Below, in pieces: positions 39,484 through 47,625 of a stretch of 64,000 bases of DNA. Positions within the stretch are counted from its first letter, which is position 1; every line of letters starts with the position of its first letter. Position numbers and translations under genes: made by a program. Location of the stretch: assembly GCA_031396695.1 (NCBI GenBank), contig JANNLG010000052.1, forward strand, positions 6,955 to 70,954, written 5' to 3'. The notes beneath the pieces are model-generated. The model had not been told where the DNA came from and did not search any database. It was given only the letters and a program-made list of their open reading frames with translations. The DNA is from VGRW01 sp031396695. GTDB lineage: Bacteria > Myxococcota_A > UBA9160 > SZUA-336.

Positions 39484-40845
39484 TCAGGCGCTGATTTTTT
39501 CCGTGCACATCTGCGGCAAACCTCGATCGGTCTCCGCAGTATCCAACGCTGGTGTCGGCAATTGCAACGCCGATCGGGACACGAAATCCACGTCCAACAC
39601 GGAGTTCTCGCCCGGCACGCCGATGCGCAGCGGGAAGCCGTAGAAGCCGGTGCCGCGGTGCACGTACAGGCGATTGCGGCCGCGCGCGAAGTAGCCGTGG
39701 TCGGGCCAGCGCGTGCGCGAGAGCACGGTCCAATCCAGCCCGAACGAGACGAGGCCGATCTGGCCGCCGTGCGTGTGGCCCGAGAAGGTCAGGTCGGCCG
39801 CGCCGTCGGGTACGTGCTCGAATGCGGACGGATCGTGCAGCAGGAACAGGCGCAGGTGATCGGGCCGGCGCGGATGACGCGCGAACAAGTCCGCCAGGTG
39901 CGCCGCTCGCTCGCCCGAGACCCAGTCGGCGCCGAGGATCTGCACCGAGCCCGCCGAAGTCTCGACGGCGATCTCCTCGTCGACGAGCAGACGTACGCCG
40001 ACCGCGGCTAGCGCGCTTCGCACCTCGTCGGGCGCCTCGTGATCGTGATTGCCCAGACACGCGAAGCTGCGACCGGCGAATTTCTCGAGCGGCTGGAGCG
40101 CGAGCGCGAGCGCGCCCGGCGAGCCCATGCCCTCCATGGTGAGCAGGTCGCCGGTCACGAGCACGAGATCGGGCTCGGACTCGAGCAGCCGCTCGAGCGT
40201 GCGGCGCAGCTTCGCGACCGGCTGCCACGGTCCCAGGTGGGGGTCCGTGATCTGCACGATGCGAAGTCCCTGGCGCGGTGACACGTCGCGGTGTCGGCGG
40301 CGCCGATCGAGTTTCACGCGCTCGAGCGCGAGCGGTGCGTGGTCGTCGAGCGTGACTCGAACCAGCTCCGGGCGCGAGCGTGCGGAGGTGATGACCGAGA
40401 GCCCGGCCAGCGCGAGCGGCAGCAGGTCGAGCCAGCGCAGACCCGCGAGCGCAGCGTTCCAGCCGAACAGTTCGAACACGAGGCGCACGGGCAAGAGGGC
40501 CAGCAGGAAGATCCCCGACAGGAAGCCCGCTGCGAGGAAGGTCTGACCCGCGACCGAGACCAGCCAGCGGAACGGCTCCGCGCGCAGCCGCGCGCGCACG
40601 AGCGCCAGCAGATGCACGCCCGCCGAGGCCATGCCCCAAACGAACAGCGCGTCGAGCGCGAGCCGCGGTCCCGGCCCGAACAGCTCGCGCAGTCGCGCGT
40701 GCACGAGCAGCGCGCCGGGCAGCGACATGGCCAGAATCACCAGCCCGAAGCTCGCGTATGCGCGCGACCGTACGCGCCAGGCGTAGAGCGGAACCGCGAT
40801 CAGCGTCGCGAGCGCGAGGGAGGGGAGGACCAGCTCGGATGGCAA
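39484..40845 (-). CDS. Membrane-anchored metallophosphoesterase
   Basis: About 453 residues. Residues 1-200 form five or so membrane helices; the C-terminal half is a calcineurin-type phosphoesterase with ITDPHLGPW (DxH), LVTGDLLTMEG (GD), CLGNHDHE (GNHD) and FSGHTHGGQIG (GHTH). It resembles YkuE-like enzymes that hydrolyse lipid-A-type or other phosphodiesters at the membrane. The end is unusually long, with LQLPTPALDTAETDRGLPQMCTEK after the normal VLDVDF. Start is uncertain: TTG 40845 fits the first helix, while GTG 40944 has GGGAG close by. Bases 40846-41074 contain no other gene I can support. Confidence 0.87.
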   Translation of the reverse strand: MPSELVLPSLALATLIAVPLYAWRVRSRAYASFGLVILAMSLPGALLVHARLRELFGPGPRLALDALFVWGMASAGVHLLALVRARLRAEPFRWLVSVAGQTFLAAGFLSGIFLLALLPVRLVFELFGWNAALAGLRWLDLLPLALAGLSVITSARSRPELVRVTLDDHAPLALERVKLDRRRRHRDVSPRQGLRIVQITDPHLGPWQPVAKLRRTLERLLESEPDLVLVTGDLLTMEGMGSPGALALALQPLEKFAGRSFACLGNHDHEAPDEVRSALAAVGVRLLVDEEIAVETSAGSVQILGADWVSGERAAHLADLFARHPRRPDHLRLFLLHDPSAFEHVPDGAADLTFSGHTHGGQIGLVSFGLDWTVLSRTRWPDHGYFARGRNRLYVHRGTGFYGFPLRIGVPGENSVLDVDFVSRSALQLPTPALDTAETDRGLPQMCTEKISA

Positions 40846-41074
40846 GCGCGCGAGCCTAGCGTCCCGAGGTGGAGCTCCGCTCGTCGTGCTCGGCCTCGGC
40901 TCGGCGACCTCCCTCGGGGAGCACTTCCGCCGCGTGCTGGCCACCGGCTCCCAGATCTACCGGCGTTCGTTCCGCGCCCGCCCGGCCAAGCGGGCGCGCG
41001 CGGGTCGCTCGCCCCGGCACTAGCGGCCCGACGCCAAAACTCCGAGAATGCGCTTCCGAACGGGAGGCCCCTCG

Positions 41075-42232
41075 ATGAAGCGCGACATCTTCAGCGATGA
41101 GCACGAGCTCTTTCGCGAGCAGTTCATCCGCTTCGCGAAAGCCGAGATCGAGCCGAAGATCGCGGCCTGGAACGAGAAGGGCATGAGCGACCGCGAGAGC
41201 TGGCGGCGCATGGGCGAGGAGGGCTTCTTCGGCGGCAACGCGCCCGAGCAGTACGGCGGCGCCGGCGGCGACTTCCTGTTCGACGCGATCGTCATGGAAG
41301 AGCTCGCGTACATCCGGGCGCACGCGCTGATGGCGTCGTTGCACGCCGACATCTGCATGCCGTACATCACCGAGTTCGGAACGGCCGAGCAGAAGGAGAA
41401 GTACCTGCCCGGCTGCATCCGCGGCGAGATCATCCTCGGCATCGCGATGACCGAGCCGGGCACGGGCTCGGACCTGGCCAACGTGCAGACCACCGCGATC
41501 AAGGACGGCGACTCGTACGTGATCAACGGCTCGAAGACGTTCATCTCGAACGGCCAGATCGGCGATCTGTTCGTGGTGGTGGCGAAGACCGAGCCGGCCT
41601 CCGATCCGCCGCACCGCGGCATCAGCCTGCTGCTCGTCGAAGCCACCGCGCCGGGCTTCGTGCGCGGACGCAAGCTCGACAAGCTCGGCCTGCGCGGTCA
41701 GGACACGAGCGAGCTGTTCTTCCAGGATTGCCGTGTGCCGACTTCGGCGCTGCTCGGCGGCCACGAGGGCCGCGGCTTCAAGCAGCTGATGCAGAAGCTG
41801 CAGCAAGAGCGGCTCTGCATCGCGGTCGGCTCGGTCGCGTCGTGTCGGCGCGCGCTCGACGACACGATGGAGTACGTGAAGCAGCGCAAGGCGTTCGGCC
41901 AGCCGATCGCGGGCTTCCAGGCCATTCAGTTCAAACTCGCCGAGCTCGCGACCGAAGTCGAAGTCGGCCAGGCCTTCACCGACCGGCTGCTCGCCGCGCA
42001 CGTGCGCGGCGACAACATCGTGACCGAGGTCTCGATGGGGAAGTGGTGGACGACCGACCTGCAGAAGCGCGTGACCGCCGACTGCCTGCAGCTCCACGGC
42101 GGCTACGGCTTCATGCGCGAGTACCCGATCTCGACCGACTACGCCGACGCGGCCGTGCAGTCGATCTACGCCGGCACCAACGAAATCATGAAGCGCATCA
42201 TCGCGCGCAATCTCGGACTCGATCTCACTTGA
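41075..42232 (+). CDS. Acyl-CoA dehydrogenase
   Basis: The 385-residue flavoenzyme is a standard acyl-CoA dehydrogenase of fatty-acid or side-chain beta-oxidation. IAMTEPGTGSDLANVQTTA and ISNGQIGDLFVVVAKTE are the FAD and substrate strands, LDKLGLRGQDTSELFFQDCRVP follows, and the C-terminal LHGGYGFMREYPISTDYADAAVQSIYAGTNEIMK includes the YAGT/E region, where the Glu of GTNEIM corresponds to the late catalytic base of many long-chain types. GGAGG eight bases before ATG 41075 fixes the start. A peptidyl-prolyl isomerase gene follows by 14 bp, a likely co-transcript without functional link. Confidence 0.93.
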   Translation: MKRDIFSDEHELFREQFIRFAKAEIEPKIAAWNEKGMSDRESWRRMGEEGFFGGNAPEQYGGAGGDFLFDAIVMEELAYIRAHALMASLHADICMPYITEFGTAEQKEKYLPGCIRGEIILGIAMTEPGTGSDLANVQTTAIKDGDSYVINGSKTFISNGQIGDLFVVVAKTEPASDPPHRGISLLLVEATAPGFVRGRKLDKLGLRGQDTSELFFQDCRVPTSALLGGHEGRGFKQLMQKLQQERLCIAVGSVASCRRALDDTMEYVKQRKAFGQPIAGFQAIQFKLAELATEVEVGQAFTDRLLAAHVRGDNIVTEVSMGKWWTTDLQKRVTADCLQLHGGYGFMREYPISTDYADAAVQSIYAGTNEIMKRIIARNLGLDLT

Positions 42233-42246
42233 AGGAGACGCCTCGC

Positions 42247-42927
42247 ATGCATCGATCGATCACGGCCGCTCTCGCAGCGGCGTTCGTTCTGTCCACGTTC
42301 ACCACACTGATCTCGGCAAGCGCCGCAGAGGAGAAGACCATGCCCGCAACCGACCCGGCGATCGTCGCGATCGACAAGCAGATCGCGGACGCGAAAATCG
42401 ACAAGACGAACGCGAACTGGAAGAGCCGCCTGCCCAAGCCGACCAAGGTCCCCTTCACATCGGGCAAGAAGTACATCTGGGTGCTCGACACCAACAAGGG
42501 CGTGATCGAGGTCCAGCTGCTGCCCGACGCGGCGCCGATGCACGTGACCAGCACGATCTACCTGACCGACCTGGGCTTCTACGACGGCGTGATCTTCCAC
42601 CGCGTGATTCCCGAGTTCATGGCGCAGGGCGGTGATCCGACCGGCTCCGGGCGCGGCGGACCGGGCTACCAGTACGACGGCGAGTTCGGCGGCGCGAAGC
42701 ACTCGAAGCCGGGCATGCTCTCGATGGCGAACGCGGGCCCGGGCACCGACGGCAGCCAGTTCTTCCTCACCTTCGTGGCCACGCCGTTCCTCGACGGCAA
42801 GCACACCGTGTTCGGCGAAGTGACCAAGGGCATGGACACGGTGAAGACGCTCGAGAAGGCCGGCTCGCCGAGCGGCACGACCAAGGAGAAGCTCGAGATC
42901 AAGAAGGCGACGATTCGGGTGGAGTGA
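42247..42927 (+). CDS. Exported cyclophilin-type peptidyl-prolyl isomerase
   Basis: A 226-residue cyclophilin with a signal peptide (AALAAAFVLSTFTTLISASAA) and a linker of about 40 residues. The domain shows FYDGVIFHRVIPEFMAQGGDPTGSGRGGPGYQ (active-site Arg and Phe), SMANAGPGTDGSQFFLTF (FF pair) and LDGKHTVFGEV (His). It should catalyse proline cis-trans isomerisation in the periplasm. AGGAG upstream supports ATG 42247. The last 29 bp overlap the convergent desaturase gene. Confidence 0.92.
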   Translation: MHRSITAALAAAFVLSTFTTLISASAAEEKTMPATDPAIVAIDKQIADAKIDKTNANWKSRLPKPTKVPFTSGKKYIWVLDTNKGVIEVQLLPDAAPMHVTSTIYLTDLGFYDGVIFHRVIPEFMAQGGDPTGSGRGGPGYQYDGEFGGAKHSKPGMLSMANAGPGTDGSQFFLTFVATPFLDGKHTVFGEVTKGMDTVKTLEKAGSPSGTTKEKLEIKKATIRVE

Positions 42928-43795
42928 CGCGAGAGCCACGAAGCAGCTCGGCGGGCGGCTCGCGCAGGTCCCACACCACGCCGACCGACGCGAGCGCGCG
43001 CAGCAGGTAGTACGTGATGTCGACCTCCCACCAGCGGAAACCCTGGCGGGCGGACGTCATGTACCAGTGGTGATTGTTGTGCCAGCCCTCGCCGAGCGTG
43101 AGCAGCGCCAACACGAAATTGTTTCGGCTGGTGTCCTCGGTCGGAAAGCGCCGCGTGCCCCAGCGGTGCGCGAGCGAGTTGATCGAGTAGGTCGCGTGCC
43201 AGAGCGCGACGGTCGACACGACGTAGCCCCAGACCACCCCGGACCAGCCGCCGATCAGCGCACACGCACCCACGAGCACGAGCGGCGGCACGAAGTGCCA
43301 GCGGTTCAGCCACACGAGCTCGGGGAACTTCGCGAAGTCGCGGATCCGCTCGAGCTCCGTTTCCTCCCAGCGCGTGTCGAGGATCCAGCCCTGGTGCGAG
43401 TACCAGAAGCCGTCGCGCGGCGAGTGCATGTCGCCCGGCAGATCGGAGTACTTGTGGTGGCGGCGGTGACCGCCCGCCCACCACAGCGGTCCCTTCTGCG
43501 TGGACGACGCGCCGAGCACCGCCAGCACGAGCTGGAACGCGCGGCTGGTGCGGAACGCGCGGTGCGCGAAGTAGCGGTGATAGCCGGCCGTGATCGCGAA
43601 CAGCCGGATCCAGAAAGTCGCGGCGAGCAGCCACAGATCGGCGCTCGTCACACCCACCACGAAGGCCAGGCCGCAGAGCGCGTGCAGGCCCCAGTAGATC
43701 AGCGTGGGAACGAGCGGCTTGCGCGAGAGCAAGCCATCGGCGATCGGCTCGGGGTCGGTCAGAACTTCCGGAAGCGCATCGACGGGAGCGGTCAA
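42899..43795 (-). CDS. Acyl-CoA delta-9 desaturase
   Basis: A 298-residue membrane di-iron fatty acid desaturase of the stearoyl-CoA type. The three His boxes are GYHRYFAHRAF, GGHRRHHKYSD and GEGWHNNHHWY, spaced as in bacterial DesC/OLE1 relatives, with WWEVDITYYLLRALASVGVVWDL near the end. It inserts a cis double bond into acyl-CoA with O2 and electron input. TTG 43795 is chosen because GGAGG lies seven bases upstream. Its 3' end overlaps the cyclophilin gene. Confidence 0.92.
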   Translation of the reverse strand: MTAPVDALPEVLTDPEPIADGLLSRKPLVPTLIYWGLHALCGLAFVVGVTSADLWLLAATFWIRLFAITAGYHRYFAHRAFRTSRAFQLVLAVLGASSTQKGPLWWAGGHRRHHKYSDLPGDMHSPRDGFWYSHQGWILDTRWEETELERIRDFAKFPELVWLNRWHFVPPLVLVGACALIGGWSGVVWGYVVSTVALWHATYSINSLAHRWGTRRFPTEDTSRNNFVLALLTLGEGWHNNHHWYMTSARQGFRWWEVDITYYLLRALASVGVVWDLREPPAELLRGSRVTPPESSPS

Positions 43796-43914
43796 CAGGG
43801 AACCTCCACGGGCCGGAACTCTACGAACCGGATCGGCCGGTGGCTGCCCTCGGCGGGTGAAAGTTCTGTCAAACCGCCGGGCGGAACGACGCAGGAGTGC
43901 GCAGCTGACGCGAT

Positions 43915-44700
43915 TCAGAAATCCGGGAAGCGCTGCGCAACCAGATTCTTGTGGCTGAACAGCTCGTCCGGCAGGTCGGGAGTCGCGAGCACGCTCCGCA
44001 TCACCAGCTCGGTCTCGCCGTTGTCGGCGTAGCCGCGCGCGATGCGGCGCATGGGCAGACGGCGTCCGTCGTGCACCTCGTACGCGTCGGGAGAAATCGA
44101 GATGCGCCGGAACTCCTGCTCGCCTCGGAAGAAACGCGACTCGAGCAAGAGACCCGTGTCGGCGGCGAACGCAAGCTCGACGCGATCGAAGCCCAGCGCG
44201 CCCTCGACCGGACGCCCGGTCACGACGCGACACTTCGTATCGGCGACGACCGCATCCGGAGCCGCTTCGTATTTCAGCTCGCCCGGCGCGAACGGGCGGA
44301 AGTCACCCAGTGCGAACACGCTGTACATCGCCTGCCGCTCGAGGTCCGGTGCCGAGAAGCGCCGCACGCGTCGGCCGGTCGCCTCGCCGAGATACGCGAA
44401 CAGGTCGTCGCTGCCGCCGCGCGTCTGGCGCGCGAGCAGCGCCCACTTGCGGAACGAGGTCGGCTCGCGCACGTCGAAGAGCAGCTCGGCCAGACCGTCG
44501 TGCCAGCGCCGCGCGACCGTGAACAGCACGCGTATCGGACCGCGTCGATTCTCGTAGGTGACGAAGGCGTCGAAGCGCTCGCTCTCCTCGAAGTACGCCT
44601 CGGCGAGAGCGGTGGGGTCCTCGGGGAGCGCGGCCGCGGCGGGAGAGCCGACCATCGCGGCCACCAACAGCCAGAGCGCAAGTCTCGAGAGCGGGGCCAT
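43915..44700 (-). CDS. LolA-like outer membrane lipoprotein-sorting family protein
   Basis: A 261-residue exported protein: signal peptide LALWLLVAAMVGSPAAAA then a LolA/LolB-like half-barrel. FRKWALLARQTRGGSDDLFAYLGEATGRRVRRFSAPDL, ALGFDRVELAFAADTGLLLESRFF and ARGYADNGETELVMRSV are the features of the PF17131-type group that often accompanies RND/MMPL exporters. It may carry lipids or lipoproteins between membranes. GGGAGG precedes ATG 44700. The MMPL-like protein at 47626 could be a partner but is not adjacent. Confidence 0.82.
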   Translation of the reverse strand: MAPLSRLALWLLVAAMVGSPAAAALPEDPTALAEAYFEESERFDAFVTYENRRGPIRVLFTVARRWHDGLAELLFDVREPTSFRKWALLARQTRGGSDDLFAYLGEATGRRVRRFSAPDLERQAMYSVFALGDFRPFAPGELKYEAAPDAVVADTKCRVVTGRPVEGALGFDRVELAFAADTGLLLESRFFRGEQEFRRISISPDAYEVHDGRRLPMRRIARGYADNGETELVMRSVLATPDLPDELFSHKNLVAQRFPDF

Positions 44701-44817
44701 CGCACGCCTCCCGATGTCGTTCGAGCAAGCTAGCCCGCGCGCTCGCATGTCGCCCTAGACCCCGTGCGCCCGCGCCGCATTCGAAGTTCTCTGTCCGTGT
44801 GCCATAGACTCGAGTGC

Positions 44818-46035
44818 ATGCCCGGACTCGAGAGGATCGTCGTGGTCGGCGCGTCGCTCGCCGGCCTGCGCGCCGCGGAAACGCTGCGCAGGAACGGCTT
44901 CGCGGGCGAGCTCGTGCTGTGCGGCGCCGAGAAGCACCTGCCCTACGACCGTCCTCCGCTCTCCAAGGAAATCCTGCAGGGCCGCTGGGATGTCGACAAG
45001 CTGCCGCTGCGCCGCCAGCCGTGGGAGGACCTGCGGCTCGACCTGCGGCTGGGACTTCGCGCGACCGCGCTCGACACCGCTGCGCGGTGCGTGTCGCTCG
45101 AGGACGGCACGCGCGAGCGCTACGACGCGCTGGTGATCGCGACCGGCGCCTCGGCGCGGCGGCTTCGCGACCAGCCCGAGCTCGAGGGCATTCACCTGCT
45201 CCGCACACTCGACGATGCGCTGGCGCTGCGCGCGGCCTTCGAACGCGGACCGCGCGTGCTGGTGGTCGGCGCGGGCTTCATCGGCTCGGAAGTCGCGGCG
45301 TCCGCGCGCGCGCGTGGGCTCGCAGTGACGGTGATCGAGCCGCTCCCGGTTCCGCTCACGCGCGGACTCGGCGAACGCATGGGCGGGCTGTGCGCGGACC
45401 TGCACCGCGCGCACGGCGTCGAGCTGCGCTGCGGTGTGGGCGTCACGGGCATCGAGGGCGACGGCCGCGTCGAGCGCGTCGTGCTCTCCGACGGCGCGCG
45501 CGTGGCGGCGGACGTGGTGGTGGTCGGCATCGGCGCCGCGCCCGAGACGCGCTGGCTCGAGGGCTCGGGCCTGCGGCTCGACGACGGCGTGGTCTGCGAC
45601 GAGTACTGTGCCGCCGGACCGCCGGGCGTGTTCGCGGCGGGCGACGTGGCGCGCTGGCACAATCCGCTCTTCGACGAAACGATGCGCGTCGAGCACTGGA
45701 GCAACGCGGTGGAGCAGGGCGTCTACGTGGCCGAGCGGCTCGGCGGCTCCGAGGTCGGCGCCGCGCCCTTCGCTCCCGTGCCGTTCTTCTGGTCGGATCA
45801 GTACGACGTGAAGATCCAATTCGCCGGCCGCATGCGCGGCGACGACGAGCAGCGCGTGGTCGCCGGCTCACTCGACGAGCGCAAGTTCACCGCGCTCTAC
45901 GGACGCGCGGGCCGGCTCACCGGCGTGCTCTGCTTCAGCCGGCCGCGCGACCTCGCCAAGTACCGGCGCCTGATCGCCTCGCGCACGTCGTTCGACGACG
46001 CGATCGCCGCCGCCGCCGTCGAGCCCGTTCGCTAG
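44818..46035 (+). CDS. NAD(P)/FAD-dependent ferredoxin reductase
   Basis: The 405-residue enzyme is a GR-type flavoprotein ferredoxin reductase of the rubredoxin/putidaredoxin-reductase group. FAD site VVVGASLAGLRAAETLRR, HLPYDRPPLSKEIL, NAD site VLVVGAGFIGSEVAASARARG and GVFAAGDVARW are plain, and the C-terminus has YDVKIQFAGRM. It would pass electrons from NAD(P)H to a ferredoxin serving Rieske oxygenases, desaturases or P450s. No ferredoxin gene adjoins it. It converges with a thioesterase gene on a shared CTAG (46032-46035). Confidence 0.91.
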   Translation: MPGLERIVVVGASLAGLRAAETLRRNGFAGELVLCGAEKHLPYDRPPLSKEILQGRWDVDKLPLRRQPWEDLRLDLRLGLRATALDTAARCVSLEDGTRERYDALVIATGASARRLRDQPELEGIHLLRTLDDALALRAAFERGPRVLVVGAGFIGSEVAASARARGLAVTVIEPLPVPLTRGLGERMGGLCADLHRAHGVELRCGVGVTGIEGDGRVERVVLSDGARVAADVVVVGIGAAPETRWLEGSGLRLDDGVVCDEYCAAGPPGVFAAGDVARWHNPLFDETMRVEHWSNAVEQGVYVAERLGGSEVGAAPFAPVPFFWSDQYDVKIQFAGRMRGDDEQRVVAGSLDERKFTALYGRAGRLTGVLCFSRPRDLAKYRRLIASRTSFDDAIAAAAVEPVR

Positions 46036-46469
46036 CGCGCGAGCGCCGCCGCGAGGCGCGCGTGGCATGCGGGCGGGATCGCGACGAGCTTGCCGTCGTC
46101 GCTCACCAGCGCGTGCTCGGTGGTGGCGCTGGCGATCAGCTCGCCGTTGCGCTTGACCACGTAGCCGATCGCGAGCGACACGCGCTTCAGCCACGAGAGC
46201 CAGCAAGTGACCTGCAGGCGATCGTCGTAGCGCGCCGCCTGCTGGTAGCGGACCTCGAGGCCCGTCACCGCGAAGTGCAGGCCCTCGGCGACGTACTCGC
46301 GGTAAGGCCGGTCGTGGAGATCGAGATACTCGATGCGCGCGAGCTCCAGGTAGTGCACGTAGCGCGCGTGATGGACCACCCGCATCGCGTCGGTGTCGTA
46401 GAACGGCACTCGGTATTGGATCGTCGCGGTCTTGGCTTCGGGCGGCGGAGCGCTGGGCAGACGGGGCAC
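46032..46469 (-). CDS. YbgC-like acyl-CoA thioesterase
   Basis: A 145-residue hotdog-fold thioesterase. The catalytic motif is VPFYDTDAMRVVHHARYVHYLELAR (Asp of YDTDxxxxxH), followed by GLHFAVTGLEVRYQQAARYDDRL and TEHALVSDDGK. The group hydrolyses short-chain or aromatic acyl-CoAs; YbgC itself binds the Tol-Pal system, but tol genes are absent here. GTG start 46469. It shares CTAG with the reductase gene. Confidence 0.87.
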   Translation of the reverse strand: MPRLPSAPPPEAKTATIQYRVPFYDTDAMRVVHHARYVHYLELARIEYLDLHDRPYREYVAEGLHFAVTGLEVRYQQAARYDDRLQVTCWLSWLKRVSLAIGYVVKRNGELIASATTEHALVSDDGKLVAIPPACHARLAAALAR

Positions 46470-46519
46470 GCGCGCAGTGTCCCGGGCGCCCCGAGGCGGG
46501 TCAAGGCTATCCTCGGCCG

Positions 46520-46939
46520 ATGACCGTCGCGGAGCTGCCGTTCGGAATCCCGGAGCGCGAGCTCGACTTCAGCTTCGCGCGCAGCTCTGGCCCGGGCGGA
46601 CAGAACGTGAACAAGACCGAGACGAAGGCGACGCTGCGCTGGGACGTGGCGTCGAGCGGCGCTCTGCCCGCGGACGTGCGCGCGCGCTTCATGCGCACCT
46701 TTGCGACCCGCATCACGAACCAGGGCGAGCTCGTGCTCTCGTCGCAGCGACACCGCGACCGCTTGCGCAACATCGACGACTGCCTCGAGAAGCTGGCCGC
46801 GATGCTGCGCCAGGTCGCGACGCCGCGCCGCAAGCGCCGGCCGACGCGTCCGAGCCGCGGCGCGGTCGAGCGGCGCATCACCGAGAAGAAGCGCCGCAGC
46901 GGCGCGAAGCGCGAGCGGCGCAGACCGGCCGAGGACTAA
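46520..46939 (+). CDS. arfB: Alternative ribosome-rescue factor ArfB
   Basis: The 139-residue protein is ArfB (YaeJ), a stop-codon-independent peptidyl-tRNA hydrolase that frees stalled ribosomes. The GGQ motif is SSGPGGQNVNKTETKATLRW, LSSQRHRDRLRNIDDCLEKL follows, and the tail (RRKRRPTRPSRGAVERRITEKKRRSG) is strongly basic, as required for entry in the mRNA channel. The length is normal. It converges with chaC, overlapping by CTAA at 46936-46939. Confidence 0.92.
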   Translation: MTVAELPFGIPERELDFSFARSSGPGGQNVNKTETKATLRWDVASSGALPADVRARFMRTFATRITNQGELVLSSQRHRDRLRNIDDCLEKLAAMLRQVATPRRKRRPTRPSRGAVERRITEKKRRSGAKRERRRPAED

Positions 46940-47478
46940 CCGGCCGAGAGCGCCGAAGGCTCGCGCAGCAGCGCGTCGAGCGCGAACACGTGCTCGTCGT
47001 CCGCCGGCATCTCGCGCAGCGAGCGCGCGAGCTCGCGCACGTACTCGGCGTTCGATCCGCTCGGCCCGCTCGCCTGCGCGATCTGCGCGGCGATCGCATC
47101 GAGCGGCGCCGGGCCGAGGTAGTTCGGGTTGGCGGGCGTGGCGATGTAGACCAGTCCCGTGGTGCGCGTGCCGCCGTCGAAGTGCAGGTCCAGCGGGTGG
47201 CGCTCGTAGCCGCCGCGCTCACGGTGGTCGAGGCTCGCCAACACGCACTCGGATTCCGACTCGGGCACTCGATAGGCGACGCCGAAACAGCGCGCGTCGG
47301 CTTCGGGCAGGAGCGTCACGACCCGACCCGGTGAGCCCGGCACGCCGCGGTGATCGGTCGATCCCTGCCAGAAGCGCCGCGCGAAGCCGCGGATCCAGGC
47401 GTTGCGCCGCTCGCTGAACGCGAAGGCCGGCCGCCAGACCAGCGACCCGTATCCGAAGACCCAGAGCGCGCTTCGCAT
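46936..47478 (-). CDS. chaC: ChaC-type glutathione gamma-glutamylcyclotransferase
   Basis: A 180-residue enzyme that cleaves glutathione to 5-oxoproline and Cys-Gly. VFGYGSLVWRPAF is the substrate-binding YGSL loop, WQGSTDHRGVPGSPGRVVTL the characteristic ChaC segment, and DHRERGGYERHPL holds the catalytic Glu. It ends with SGSNAEYVRELARSL, also typical. ATG 47478 is the natural start although the upstream GCAGAAG is a weak site. With two GST-like proteins in this window it adds to glutathione metabolism. Confidence 0.9.
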   Translation of the reverse strand: MRSALWVFGYGSLVWRPAFAFSERRNAWIRGFARRFWQGSTDHRGVPGSPGRVVTLLPEADARCFGVAYRVPESESECVLASLDHRERGGYERHPLDLHFDGGTRTTGLVYIATPANPNYLGPAPLDAIAAQIAQASGPSGSNAEYVRELARSLREMPADDEHVFALDALLREPSALSAG

Positions 47479-47625
47479 GTCTTCTGCCTGCTCCCGTGAC
47501 CGGCGCGCGGAGACTAGGCCAGCGCAACGCGCCTTCAAGCGCCCGGCCCGCGGGCCGAAAAGCCCAACGATAGAGAGGGTTTCGGACCGACCCGGAGAAC
47601 CCTGAAGCGCCCCCGGGGAGAGAGC

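Noticed and set aside
40846..41074. Short plus-strand frame reading APLVVLGLGSATSLGEHF
   Set aside because: No start codon with a ribosome-binding site and only about 50 codons; not enough to call a gene or a remnant.
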